The notes below the pieces were generated by a model. That model saw only the letters and a list, made by a program, of their open reading frames with translations, was not told where the DNA came from and searched no databases. From Castanea sativa (Eukaryota > Streptophyta > Magnoliopsida > Fagales > Fagaceae): a stretch of 64,000 nucleotides of DNA. The position numbers were made by a program, and so were the translations under genes. Position 1 is the first letter of the stretch; the number at the start of each line of letters is the position of its first letter. The stretch is taken from NCBI RefSeq assembly GCF_040712315.1, contig NC_134017.1:57410636-57474635 (forward strand), in the 5' to 3' direction. This document shows positions 32,701 through 47,700 of this stretch, one piece after another.

Positions 32701-35700
32701 ACATCAAAAATCACATCTCTCTCTAGCCAGATAAAATAATAATAATAGCAATAACAAAATTCAATAATTTATAACAATTTTCAAATTTATGACTGACTTG
32801 AATTTATCGTGACCAAAGGAACAACTGCTTATGGATTTAAGCTCAACACAGGTGGCAAAATATCAGGTTTTTAGACAGGCTATTTATTTTAAAAGTATTC
32901 CTATCTAATAATGTGCTGCAACGACAAAGATTTGTACAGAGATCCAAATGAATTACAATCAATCCAATGATGATTTTTCTCATGTTATTCCACAACCAAA
33001 CATTCCCTTGTTTCCTCTCTTACCTATTGCTAGTGTGACTCAAGAAGGGATAAATAGTCAAGAAAATCCAATGCATGCAATTGAGAAATTCACATGGAGT
33101 CCCCTAATTTATAGAATACACAAGCTTTTCACACATTTTCACCTAAAAGTTGTTTTCAGCTTTTCCACTCATTATCCCATCTTTTATTTTCAAAAAGATA
33201 AAAGTATAAATAAATAAACAAACAACACATTATCTCAAAAGACACGAGATCTGAACTTCTACTTAAAATTTTAGCATACCTGGAATAGAGATGAGATCAG
33301 GACTTCCAACCATTGATCTAAGCCATTGAATTCTACTTTTGCCTTCCTTTCCTCCACTATAAATGCCACGAACAGCATATAAGTTGGTGTGGAAACCTCT
33401 CCCCTCAATCTCCAGCTTATCTATTTTAGGGATCCCTACAGATAAACAAATAATTTTGAGGGAATAGAAAGAAGAGAAGGACAAGAGGAAAGATGCTTCC
33501 TAATACACAAAACTAACAATAATACTGACACTGATTATTAATAATAAGCAATTTAGCTGGAAGCAGTCAAATCAAATCAATACAAAAGGTTCGTACTTCC
33601 ACATTAATTCACCAGAAGTTGGTTCAAATACTTCCAACACAACATCCAATTTATATGTCTTATACCCATGCCCCTTCTAAAGACTGTAGACGCCAATACT
33701 TCAAGAAAAAAAAAATTTAATGGTGATCAATCTAACTAAAGGAGCTAATGTACTCCACAAAGAAAAGCAATATTCCCATGTTTTAAATATCCAGATATCT
33801 TTAATCAAGAACATATCATGATAAAAAACAATGACCAGGGAATTGAGTATGTCACCATTTTCAAAGTTTATGGAAATTTTAAAATTAATTCTTGAAGCAC
33901 CTAGATACTGTCCAAAGCAATACACTAATAGTATATAAATAGAGAAAAACTGAAATCATTACAAGAGATACAAGAAATGAAGTGGCAGCATCATTATAGA
34001 ATGTTTAAGGAAGAAAGTGTTCAATAAAATTTCCCCAAAAGAGTTCTACCAGGAACAACCAAGGCAATAACCCACATTTCAATTAAATAATGTTAAGATT
34101 ACTACTGCAAATGAGCTGAGCTAAAACCTTCTTAAATCATCATTGACCTTAGCTCAAGAAGCCCGAAAGCTCAGCTTTTTCCAGCCCTACTGTATTTAAC
34201 TCGTAAATCATATTACTAAGTACTAACCTCACCACCTTACAATATTTTTCTAAACGGGTGAAAGAGAGAAAAATGACCATATGCTACTAATTGAGTAAGA
34301 AAGAAGTTCATGCGTCAATTTACAGCCCCAAATAGAAAAATACCTGGCAATATAGGGGCAGTCTCAGCATATACTGGCTCAGTTGATCTTCCAAACACAT
34401 CAGTCACAATGCACTCACATCTCAGACATCGGCCAATGTCCTCAAGCCGCACCTTGTAGGAGCAAGAACGTTGTGTAGGTAATGGCTCATAGGACTTTCT
34501 ATCTTCCATTTCTGATGAACAGAACCTGCAGTATCCCTTGTGTCATATATGGGGAACACAATACTATTTCAAAAGTTAATAAACCAGTGTGAAAGACAAC
34601 TTTCTAAAGAATATATTTAAATATATCAGGACAATGAAAACTACAAAATGACAATCCAGATAATATTATTCCAGTGTCTTATTTCCCTTCAATAATATGC
34701 AATTTCTTATTGCTACTGAACGGCAAACAATTTAGTGAATGCCTTAAAGTAAGAGACCTACAACTACAATTCAATATGCTGTGTGGTAGTCAAAAGTGGC
34801 ACTAACCATTGGTATCTGACATCTTTCTTGTAATTGCTCCAAACACGTTGTTGAGTCTCACTCTTTGGAATCACTTCAACGGCAGTGAGTACATCACCTT
34901 CAACTGCCTTTCCAGTGAGAGCAAGCATCTCCACTTTTGGAAGCTCTGTAGGGCAATGCAACACCCACATGTGAATTAAATAGTTCAAGTTCAATATATA
35001 CAAAAAGTTAAACTAAATAGTCTTCTTATTCTATTAAATACATATACCAGCTAAGGATTGCACTGATGCAAGTCCAACATCGTGAATGACAAATGTTCAT
35101 GTTATTTATGAAATAATTGCCATATCAATGGACCCAAGCTTCAGCATAACCAAATGGAAATTTTACCTGGGAGAATAATGTCAGTCGGCTCAGACAATCT
35201 GAGTTCTCCCACAACTGAATCTGAACGGACTGGAGTATAGCTGTCAGATGCATTAAAAAAAGTTCATTACAACAAGCTTCCCAAATAGAAAATAAATAAA
35301 TATATATATACACACACACACATATATTATCCAATTAAAGATGCATATTCATTAGATCACATGATAGGTTTCAGATATGAATTATTCTGAATGGACTGGA
35401 GTATAGCTGCTTGTGAGATGCATTAAAAAAAAGTTCATTACAGCAGGCTTTCCAAATAGAGAAAAAAAAAAATCTTTTATCCAATTAAAGATGCATATGC
35501 TAATCTCATTGCATCACATGATAGGTTTCAGATATGAATTATTCTGGAATTTTGAAAGCAACTTTCTTCTTGCCAATAAATGACAGCAAAAAAGACTAAA
35601 AGGTAGAACAGTTACCCAAACAACAAACGGCAAGTGTAATCTGAATCAGTAACCTCATAAGTACTTGAGCTAGCATCGTTGATAAGAATAATAGTTCCCT

Positions 35701-38700
35701 CATTAGTTTCTCTGTACCAGCTGAAAAGGCTTGATCCCTCATATCCACCAAAATATTCACCTTCTCCAGAATAAACACCCGAAGACAACTCCTTCACACG
35801 AACATTAGAAACTACTGGAAGAGCTGCCACGGTATTTATTTAATGTATCAAATAACAAGACTAAAAGGAAATAACATATTGAATGCCTTAGTATGACAAA
35901 GGCCAAAAGTCAACTACAGATAGAAGACAGAGCACGTGACTTACATAGGACCTACCATTAAGGGCTCATGAAAAGGAGGTAATTGCTTGGGAAAAAAAAC
36001 TAGTTAGAATGAATGACGACAACCACTTAAGCCTATCACTTGCTTAGATTTATAACAGAATCTATGCGCACTGTCAGAATTATGGTAAAATGGTTAAATT
36101 TACCATTTCCAAAAAGCTTGAGCTTTTGGGACAATCAATAATTTATCACATACTACAGAATTAATTTATGGAAGAGAGTTCCAATCACTGAATCAAAATT
36201 ATATTGACATTATACCTAGACAAGGGAATCTCAGTGGTAGGTCCTCAAGTTATCCACTAAAATAAGAAATAGATTCCCAATTCCAAACTAAAGACTAAGA
36301 ACTAGAGTTGTACCTGGGACAACTGGAGAGTTGGATATTGCAACCAATGGCTTCCCGCATTCACCATCAGCACGAGTGGGCAGCCAATATAAGGCCAAAT
36401 AAGACCCCACATCTTCAAGTGATGGAGTGTAAGTTCTGCCACAGTTGCACGCAATTTACTTAACATTATTTTTAGAGATGGCAACATGCATTCCTAAATC
36501 TCAGAATAATAACATCACTCAGAACTTACAGTGTTTTACCACATATAACAACATCTTCACAAGCATTAGATATATCTATTAAGGCAGATCCATGCAGCTT
36601 ATTTTTTGTTCTGTACCACATATATTGCCCAGCACCTTCTTGTCCACCAAAATATGCTTTTTGTGGGATTACCTCCTCATCCTCAAAGCAATCAGGAATT
36701 TCTAGGTCCACTCCTATGGGATCCGCTGTTTAAAAGAAAAATTACACGGAACAGGTCACTTGCATGAGTACAAGAAGTATTATAGAATGATTTGGAAACA
36801 AAATAGACTTGTGCAAACAGTGAAATAGGATTAACTGCACTGAATTGTACAAAAGAAAATGAAACAACAAATCCAATGGTACTAATATCCCAATGAAAAC
36901 ATCCTGGCAGTAGCAGAACTCAACACCATCATCTTTGCTATTTAGGTAGTCAAAAGTTTTTACACAAGCATGCACCACATTGAAGTTTTTAGACTAAACA
37001 AAACCTACACCAACTGTTTCATTTATTTCTATCATAATTTTACATGAACTTTGCAATCAATAGACAATAGTTTCTTTGCACTGCCCTAACAGACAAACAA
37101 ATGACAGAAACGTTCAACTAACCCGGAGCAATTATGTCAGATGATATGCTACTAGGACTCCCCTTCATTCCATCTTGGCGAACAGGAGTGTAAACAAGTT
37201 CAATGCATCTTCCAACATCCTCAAGAGTCAAATCCAGAAAATCTGCTATAGAAAAGTTTTAAACCATTATTATTGTAAATCCAAATATGTCAGCAAAAAG
37301 ATCTCAATCCATAATTCAAAAAAAAAAAAAAAAAACTAACCAAAAGTACTTAGTTTCTCTCGTACGCCATTACTTTTCACTCTAAACCATTCATGGAAGC
37401 AGTTACCTCTCTCCCTGAATCATAAAAAATTACTTCAATTTCAGGGGTAAATGTCAAAACAGTAAGACTAGGAATTACAGCCCTTATCAAATATAAAAGG
37501 TGTCAAATCAAATGTCTCACCCTCCGATATAAGATGCAATAAAGCTCACACGTTGCCCTTCTATCATTGATCCAAGAAACTCCAAAGACTGGCAAGTAGG
37601 GGGACCTGCATTGCAAGATAAATTCAAAATGATTGTCATATCTATTAAGTTTCATGCTCCTGCAGAGATAAATTTATTTATCATCATTGTCATGTATGTA
37701 CAGAACTTTAAATAACTAGATTCCTGCTCAATAACCCATTAAGAAAAATGAAAATAAAGTAGATTGAAAATATAGATTAGAAGAAATTAACTTTCTACCA
37801 GGTATTATAGGTCCAATTTGTTCAGAAAGAACAATTGGACCACGAGCCCAGTCACTTCTCACAGGCTCACAAGAAACTGAAACAAAGAAGCCAATGTCCT
37901 CAACTGAGAGCATATATGATGCAGTAGTTGCACCCCAAATTTCACTTTGTATGCCATCAGAACTGGTCTGCATATACATTACATTGGTTAATCAAACCTA
38001 CCACTAGTGAACAAGCTGCTATAACAGCAAGAGGAAAGGGAAAAAAAGGACATCAATTAATTGACAACACACATTGCAGCAATGAGTACAGTTCCTGTAT
38101 GAGGAGCAGTCTCCTAAAGTTATTCTCAATCCAGTAATGGCTTGCAAGATGAGGATACAAAAAATTTACTAGTACACAATGTTAAGTGGAAATACCCGGA
38201 ACCAGCGGAACACAGAATCTCCCTCTTCACCTCCCCAATATTTTTTGTCGACACTTAGCGTGGCTCCTTCAACAGCATTTCCAACTATTTGTAGAGACAG
38301 CAACCTTGGGCTTCCTATTCATCAAGATGCAATAAGCATATGAAGCAAATTTCTAGCAACAACAATACACAAAAATCACCACTGAGGATTTATACATGAT
38401 GACTAGTTCAAGTATGTCCACCAAATATGCACATTGCACTCACATGATGAACATATACACATGTCATGCACGGACATTTACCCCAAATCCATATCCCCCA
38501 CCAAGAAAACAAAATCACAATCACTGAGTGCAAATCTAGGTAACAGAAACTTCCACACAGAATCTACCGACCAATAACTCTAAAATTCATTAGTGCTCAC
38601 AAGAGATAAACCAGCACGGTTATGAGATATGCACCTGACACAATGCTCTCAAATGCACGCTGCTCAGGAAGTCCAGTTAAGAGTAAGAGGTAAAGATTTT

Positions 38701-41700
38701 CAACAAACCACAAGCTCATTGAATTAGATTAAACTAATACTTAAGTAACATGCATACTAATACATCAGTAGCATATCTCTGTTTTAGCAAGATATGCTTA
38801 ATTGAAAATCAAGAAATAATATAAGAGTAAATTTCTGCTGATTAAGAAAAATTTCTCAACTCACCAGTTTCTGATAGCTATATATGGAACATTTTTACTA
38901 CACTTTTCCCTAACCATAATAAAATTCCAACCACTGACATTTTATTTCTTTAACAAATTAAAATTTAAAATCCTTCCATGCATCACTCTTATGTAAGAAC
39001 CTAATTATTTATATAATTTGAAACGCAAATAAAATTTCAAAACCAAATAGAATGTATTTACCAGGGCGAAAACGTTCCTGCCCCATGCAACTTCTTGGCT
39101 CACCCTTAATCCCATCATCACGTATTGGAGTGCATTGGAAGGAAATGAATTTACCAATTGCGTCCTTGGTAATACGATACTGAAGAAGTCCTGAAACCTC
39201 AGGTATAAGTGAACCAGAATCAGTTTCAACCTGCAGATTCCCAAGAAAGTGCAAGTTAATATAAGTTTAACAATCTGATGAATGTTGTGTGCGTGCACAC
39301 AAGCAGTTTGTTTAATCAGAAACAATAGAATTTCGCACAGCACCATGCATAGGAGAAAACCTCCACCACAAATTTTATGCTTGGTGTTGATACCTAAATT
39401 CTATCTATTTTTCTGTTTTCATTGCTTAATGAGATTTTAAGCAACCATAAGCACCAAATCTTAGGCCCTATTTCTTTGCTTTGTGCTTCTTTAGTTTCCC
39501 AAAACACATGTTCCCCTCTTAGATTTTTTCATCCTGCATCGAACTTGGTAACAGAGCATGCCCTGTCATTATTTTCCAACAAAGCCACCAAAACCTACCA
39601 CCCTCTACACTGCCCAAACTTGACAGTTCGACAACCCCAACCATCATAATGAACCAAAACCCCCCATATACCCCACAACCACCAGCTGTCTAAAAAAATT
39701 TATAAAAAAATTCAGCCAAAAACCAAACTGTCATTGGGCCCAAACCACCCAAAGCCATAGATCACTACCCAATAAACAAAACACACACAAGCACAAAACC
39801 CAAAATTTGTCCAGCCCATCACCAAAGCAAGCTCATCAAAGTCTCAAACCACCAACACCGTTGCTTACAAAGCCCAGCCACAATGCAAGGTCTTATTACT
39901 TCATTGATGCTATTAGATAGATTTGATTGTTATTTGAATTTTATATACATACATTATGTAATCCTATTACTACCTTATTTTCTTTCTACGTTTTGCGTAA
40001 TTTAAGGACTCTATTCAAAGAGCCAAAACTTAAATATTGTTTTGTAAGTAGTTGATTATAGATTTATAAAATTCATAATGGAGGTTTTCTTCAACAAAGT
40101 TTCTCTCCAAACTATTTTGGAGAGAAACCCATCAAACTCCTTGGATATCTTTATATTGAGTGTCAATTTTGAAAATCTAACCGCTAGATTATATGTTTTT
40201 TATTATATCCTTTGTGCTTGCAAAATTTAAAAAAGTTCAAAGATCAATTGTTATGTCATCAAACAAATATTAAAATTTTAGGTTTTTGTAATTTAAAATT
40301 GTTTATAAAAAATAAGTTTATTGATCAAATAGTAAATAACATCCAATTTGAACAAAATTTTATATGCATGTTAAGAACGTAAGGAATATGAAATTCAATG
40401 GTTAGATTTTCAAAATTCACATCCAAAAAAGAGATACATGGGAAGTTTGAAGAGTTTCTCTCCAAACTAGTTTGGAGAGAAACTTTGTTCTTTCTTCTTG
40501 GGCTTGGTGCTAACTCCAAGCAAGCTCCATGACCTAACGCTAGGCTCCTTTCAAGCTTGATGCTGATTCAAAGCATCTCTAGGTTCTAATGTTCAGAATC
40601 TATCTATTTTCCAGTTTTCACCACTTGATGTTGATTTCATGCATACCCTAGGTGTCAATTCCTAAGTCCTTTCCCTTGGATTTGTTCTTCTTTTGTTCTC
40701 TCCCCCCTCTTAGAATTTTTCTACCAGCATCAAGAACCAATGCATATCAAGTCCCTTATATCTGCATTATTTACTAGGAGTCTAGGATCTAGTGCAGATG
40801 TTTGAAGTTGTAAAATGAATCCTACCAATGTTAGGGTGGTGAGATGGCATTTCTAATGATTTGCAATGCAATGTGATTACTATTGATGAGCCACACAGTT
40901 TATAGTTATGGTCCTACGAAGAAGCTCTTATTCTTTTTTAGTAGATAAAATAGTTTAGAACCATTTAACATTTACATATCATGGAAACCAGTAAACCTAA
41001 ACTGTACATAGAGCATTGGTTATTGGAAAAGGAAAGCGCACATAAAGCATTACACCATCTTGCTAAAAGTGTATACCTCGTGAAGATACCAATTGTAGAT
41101 ACTTTTACCCTCATGGCCACCTATGTAGCCATATGATGCTGTCAATATTCCATCTTCAGTGTAATCACCAGTAATAGATAAGAAATTCAAGCTAGGGGGA
41201 AGAGCTGCAAGAATGTAAAATATGAATTAGTAACAAATATTACAATAACATTAAGGTTTCAGACGTGACTCTGCCGCAAATCAAGAGGCTTGTTAATTGA
41301 TTAGACAACATGTTGATAGAAGAAGAAAGAGATTTTCTTACTCTCAACTGCTCTATCCGATATAGCATATGCTGGTTCACCAGATTCACCATCTTGAGTA
41401 GTAGGAGTAAATTTGGCAACAATGCGATAGCCAACAGCTCCTAAGGGTATGCGGAACGCCTAAACAAAGAGCAAATTCCACTAATAATTCCCATCAAAAT
41501 GCTAAAGCAAAAAGATTATGCCCAACAGTAGGACAACTACACACACATGCTAAAAAAAATTAACATCACCTACCTTTGCAATCTTGGATGTGCTCAATGC
41601 TTCAAGATCTTTCTCACCATCCAATATTAATGATCTTGTTTTAAACCACTGTACTCTGCTAGAACCCTCAGTTCCTCCAGTAACAATACCAGTTACAGTA

Positions 41701-44700
41701 ATCTTGCTGTTCTCCCTCAATTCACCAATTATCTTTACATTTGTTACCTTTGGTGGTGCTGGAATTTGGCAAAGACAAGCATCACGAAAATGTGAAGTCA
41801 ATAATGATTTTTTTCTTTTTTGACAAATAACGAAATTTTATTGAACAAAAAGGAAACACCCATGTAGACCGAAGGTGTACTCGGGGAGAAGTACTATCAA
41901 TCTTTCAAATTACAGTGCACAAGCATATCTAGTACATTATAGCAGGGAAGAGATTTAAAGGCTTCTCTCCAAACCAATTGACCAACAAAGTGTGAAACAA
42001 GAGAGATTTGATCTCAAGCATAGACCATTTACATCCCTCAAAGCATCCTGCATTTTATTCCCACCAAAGACACCACATGATGCAATTTAGCAATGCCTTC
42101 CAAAAAGCTATAAAACAGTGCTTGCCAAAGGTACCTTGCCACGCAGCTAACAGAACAAGAGCCCTCTGTGGCATAACCCGACAAAGTCCAAACAAACTTC
42201 ACACCATTGTCCATAGATCACACGCTACAGGACAGTGAAGAAGGAGATGGTCCACTGACTCCCCACTCCGATTACACTTTTAGCACCAATCTACAACGAC
42301 AATAGCTCTCTTCCTTAAATTATCAAAGGACAAAATCCTCCCAAAGGCTGCAATCCATGAGAAGAAGCTACCCTAGGAGGAACCTTCGATCGCTACACCA
42401 ACTTCCAAAGGTAAGACGTGCCGTAGTCAAGTAAAGGGAAAGATAGTACCCACGCACTTCAAAACCTTGGCTCTTAGCTGGCTTCCAATCGAGTGCATCA
42501 AGGCCCTCACCTTTAACTGGGGAGGAATGTATCAAATCCATAAAAGCCATTAAAGGCTCCAACCCCCAATCTTGGACTGATCTCAAGAACTGGACATCCC
42601 AATGAAGTCTCCCATTTGGGAATTTCATTGGGATATCCAGATCTCAAGATCAAATTTGATATGAAACATGACAAGAAGACCAAGTAGGATGGCAACAAGA
42701 AAATTAGTATGTTATAGAGGAAATATGTGTTGGATATTTTGGAAGAAATCTCTCCTACCAAACACCCACAAAAACCATTTTCACTCCCCCCTTCTCCATC
42801 CCCACTAAAATCACCCCAACCAAACAGACCATAAAGCTTTAATTCCTGAGGTCCTTGTATGAGTGGATGTCCACCACCAAACAGTTTACTTCGGAAATTT
42901 GATTGAACTTATAGACCTGTAGAATTTTTATTTACAGTTGTTGGTGTATCTCTAGTATACTTCCCACGTACATGGGTTGCGCCCTAAACTCTTTCAATAA
43001 ATTACTTACTATCAAATCAGAAAGAATTGTCAATGACATTGACCGTCCACTGGAAAATTTGGATAAACATAAACTAAAATTTTTCAAAGGAATGAATTGA
43101 TCTACCTAAATAAATTGCCAAAGAATTGGCTGCTGAAATTAGACCGCACTACTTTTTTTTTTAATTGTAGTTACATGCATAACTAGTGGATCTTGAACCC
43201 ACAATCACACCACGATCACACCCTCCATCTTGCTCATGGGCAGGTCCTATAAGACCACACTGCATACCTTATTGATTTCCTAGATTCTTGCAATTTTTGT
43301 ATTTGATTTGTTGTACCCTTGTTCACTCACTGTGTACTAGGGTGCTTCCTTCCTTTTTGGTATCAATATATCTTATTACTTATCAAAAAAATAAAATTGT
43401 GAAGTCTACCAGTGTGGCTGGCTCCTCTATATATTATTACTTGTAACTCAATTTGCACCTCCTAGTATTTCCAATAGAGATGTCTAAGGTTCGAATCCAC
43501 CATCCCCCAACTATTAAATTATCAAAAATTCTCTACACACATATAGAGCAACTATAAGCTAAAACGTTATTGACATCAAGAAGTACCTTGCTTCACTACA
43601 TCAGTCACTATTGATACAGATTCCCCTTCCTGCCCTGAAAGATACACCATTTATTATTTTAAATAATGATCTCTAAGAAATCTATGCAGTAAGAATATAT
43701 AGAACAGATCCACAACACAGTAGGGCAATGGACAAACCTTCAAAATTGGTAGGAATATATACAAAAGCCAAGCGTCGCCCAACATCTTCTTTGGTCAAGG
43801 TAAACTCGGATGTACCAGCTGACACTTGTAAAAAGCCTCTGCAAGAAAAAGCCATAAAAACTCAGGTGGAGATAGCTGAATTGTAAAACAGAAAAACCTA
43901 AGGGAAAACCAATCTCTCATGGAAATAAAAGGTCTCTCTCAGTGTTTTAAAAATGCTCTTGACAGTGGTTTTAAATTTTAGAACAGAAAGCAAACAAATA
44001 AGGCTATCCCTACAACAATAAGACAAAATTAAACAGATTTAATGAGGAAATTACGAAACAAAAAAAAAAATCCCAATATTAAAAATGATCAAGGCCAAAA
44101 AAAAATTAAAGAAACAAAATAAATAAATAAAAATGAAACTTCACCCCTCAATCATGATGCAAGAAAACCACAGCATGAGGAAAATTTTGGCAAGACAAAA
44201 TATGTGTATACTAACCCTGTATCCTTCTCACGTAACCATTCAAACTTGCTGGGACCCTCTCTTCCTCCAAGGTAATCACCAACTCCTTTGATTGTACATC
44301 CTTCAACAGCATCTCCAATAATTCGGACATTACTGACTGATGGATGAGCTGCCATCATGAGATAAGAACCAACAGTATTTGTTACCATGCACTTTGGGGA
44401 AAAAGGAATAAAAGAAGAAAGGACAACAGCTATAGAAGGTAAATAAACAAAGAATAAGTTCAGACTTTAGACAGCATGTGCTCTATGAAATCTAATTAAA
44501 GTTTATGACTGTGCTAACGTTGAAGTACAAAGTTCTCTAAGACAATTCCAAAGCATGCTGGCAAGAATTTTCTGGATAAAACCACAGCCACAGACAATGA
44601 GTTCTAGCTCAAATGGAACCTCCCCCTCCCTAAGAATGGAATGGAGGATGTGGTCATAGGTTCAAGATCAACCAGGATGCTTAACTCACCCAAGAAAAGG

Positions 44701-47700
44701 CTAGACTACCAATTCCATCAGCATTTCTAAATATAGGACAAAAAAACGCAAACCCTTAATTCAATTCCATGACAAGTTTTTTAGTATTAGATAGAAGAAA
44801 TCATTCCTTTTTTATGCTGGTCACCCCTTTTTTTTTAAGGTTGAGCAGTGAAGAGCAGAAAATGTGATGCTGTGGGGAAGTAGCTCAAGAATGGGCCTCA
44901 CAGCCAAGGTGTATTTTGGTTTTTGGATTTTGTTATAGAATCATCTGTTATTGCTCTTAAATTGATATATGTTTAACATTATATAAATAAATGTTTAACA
45001 ATATATAAATAAAAGTATATTTAATAATTAATTAACACATGTATCCCAGCCATGTCGTGTCCTAATTTTTCAAAAATTGTCATATCGCCGTTTCGTACCA
45101 TGTTCGTGCTTCCTAGTTCAGGTTGTGAGATTTATGAGCAACTTTCTGCTAAAATAGAATTTTTAGTAATAAGACTTGAGTTCCTCCAGGCATTAGCTCT
45201 CAATTCTACTATCAAGTAACGGACTTGTGATATAAAATTTTGGTAAGTCATGATATTTATTTGAAAAGCTTATTATGCATTCAAATGTTTTGATAAGAAA
45301 TGTTGCATAAAATCATGTTTCAAACAAATGTATATTCTTGATTTTTTGAAATCCAAAGTTTCTCATGCTATGATATACATTAAATGGGATGGAGAAGTAT
45401 GGATTGAGAAATATGGTGTGATTTATGGTTACGTCCAATAGCATCTTCTAAACTTGGCTAGTACGAATTAAATTAATGGTTTTCCATAAAATTATGACAT
45501 TTTTGGCCGCCTAATTAGTGAGATGAATCTTGTACCCAAACTTTGTTAGGAAAGGTCAACCTGTGGCGGATGCAAACCACCCCAATAGTTGACAATGCTC
45601 ACGTCCTACAAGGTTGCGTTATGCTAATACACGCAACACCCAAGAATAACTGGCGATGGTGAATGCTAAATGCCTGGCCATAGAGCTAGGCTAACCAAAA
45701 ATATTATACGATGAGTGTATTGTTGTTGTTTTTTTATTTTTCAAGTAATGAAAATTTTATTGAAAATGAAAAATAACTTATGTTCACAATGATGAACACA
45801 AAGTATCTTAAAATTACAAGAATAACAAATGGAAGATCTAAAAGAATTTTGGAACTCTAAAAAGGATTAGTGTATTGTTATTATAAGCATGAGAAAATTA
45901 TTCTGAAAAAAAATAAGCATGAATGTAATGATAATACTGCTAATGTGTAACATTCTCATCAAATTACTATGTTGCTCTCAAGTACTAGATCACACACTTC
46001 CACTGTTAAACATTCTTACCAAATTCCCATGTCACTTAACCCTTATTGGCCCTTGCAGCACCCACCGTCATCATTTATTATTGTACACAAGTTCTTTTCT
46101 TGGAAGCAACAAATGTGTTAAAGGTGAAAAGAGGAGCTGTAGTTTCTTTTTGGCATGTCTATTAGACTGGTGAGTTTTTTTGTGTGACAAGGAAGCAAAA
46201 TGTATTTGATCCCTTTTTGAGCATAGATGCATTTTGGATAACTCTAGTTTGTTAGAGTTTGTTAAATCCCTGGCTTTGTTTTGCTGTCATTTTATGGGTG
46301 AGTAAGTATAAAGAGGTTGGAAAGTTGATATTGCTTTCATGTGATGATTTTGGGTATCCTTGAGTTAGAATCATGTTGCTAAATGTTTAGGTTTTGAAGG
46401 AAATCAAGAAAGGTTGGATTCCTTGTCTTCAAGTTTGTTTTGGTTTGTGTTAGTATTAAGTTGGACTTGTTATTAACATGCAGGTCATGCTCACAATCCA
46501 GAGTACAGGTATCAGTCTCTTCCTGCTGTCTTTCCTAGGCTTCTAGCAAAACTTTCTGCCAGTGGCTTTATTAATAAGAAAAATATACGTGTCCCCAACG
46601 GCCCAACCCAACCCTGGAATAAGCATCCACTAATGTACAGGAAGCACTTGAACTAATAAGTTGATCTGGTATATCTCATGTTTCAAACCATAGCATAAGC
46701 ATTATGTGATCTTCAACTCTGACAAACATATACAACTACTAATAGAAGGACTAAATGCAGATTAGAAACAGTTGCAATCACAATCAAGCATATTTGCAAA
46801 GGAAAGCTAAAACATCCACATAAAGAAAGATGCTGAATAAGGTAAACTTTATTGAAAAGGAATGAGAAGATTTACATTCCCCCAAAACACACCTGCTTTT
46901 ACAAAATCTGTATATTTATATTGAGGTTCTCCTTTGGCACCTTCTTCTGTTACTGGTGTGTACATAAAAACCAGACTTGAATCAATGTCATCTATAGCCA
47001 ACCGGTACTCCTCATCTTCTGCACCAGCAATAACCACAGGGCTGCTGTTCCATTTTCTCCTCAACCAACTGAAAAATGTGAATTGCAAAGTAAGATTGTA
47101 TCATTCTATTGCAACAATTTATACGTACATATAAATACGTGATTCAAGCATGAATATAAATAAGAAACATAAACATATGCACATATGTAGTTGTGTATTA
47201 AAGATGCAACTCACCTAGCAACACCTTTCCCTGGAGTCCCACCACACCATGCAACCTCAGCATAACCCCTGATGACATTTCCCTCTACCAATTCCCCTTG
47301 GATTTCAAGGTTCACAACCTTTGGAATTCCACTTCCTTCGCAATGACAAAAAAGAAGGTTAAAAGAAAAAATCCAATAATGGCACGATACAAGTTGTACA
47401 TATGGAAATTATTTCAATAACAATGGCATGAATCTACAAGATAAAACTTGGACTGGTAGTTCCTTCCAAAAAAGGTGAAACTCAAAGACAACTGTCTCAA
47501 ATAATACGGGCTTTGCATGCACAGCACAAATGAACTAATAAATAGAGATTACATAGAATTGAACAAAGGACATCAGAGACAACTAAGCTTTGATTCTTCA
47601 CCAGGGACCATCAGCCCGAAGGAATTTTAAAACTTTTAAAACATATGAAGGAATTTTAGTTTAGAGATTACAGTTCCTCCTATTATTAAATATTAAGTAT

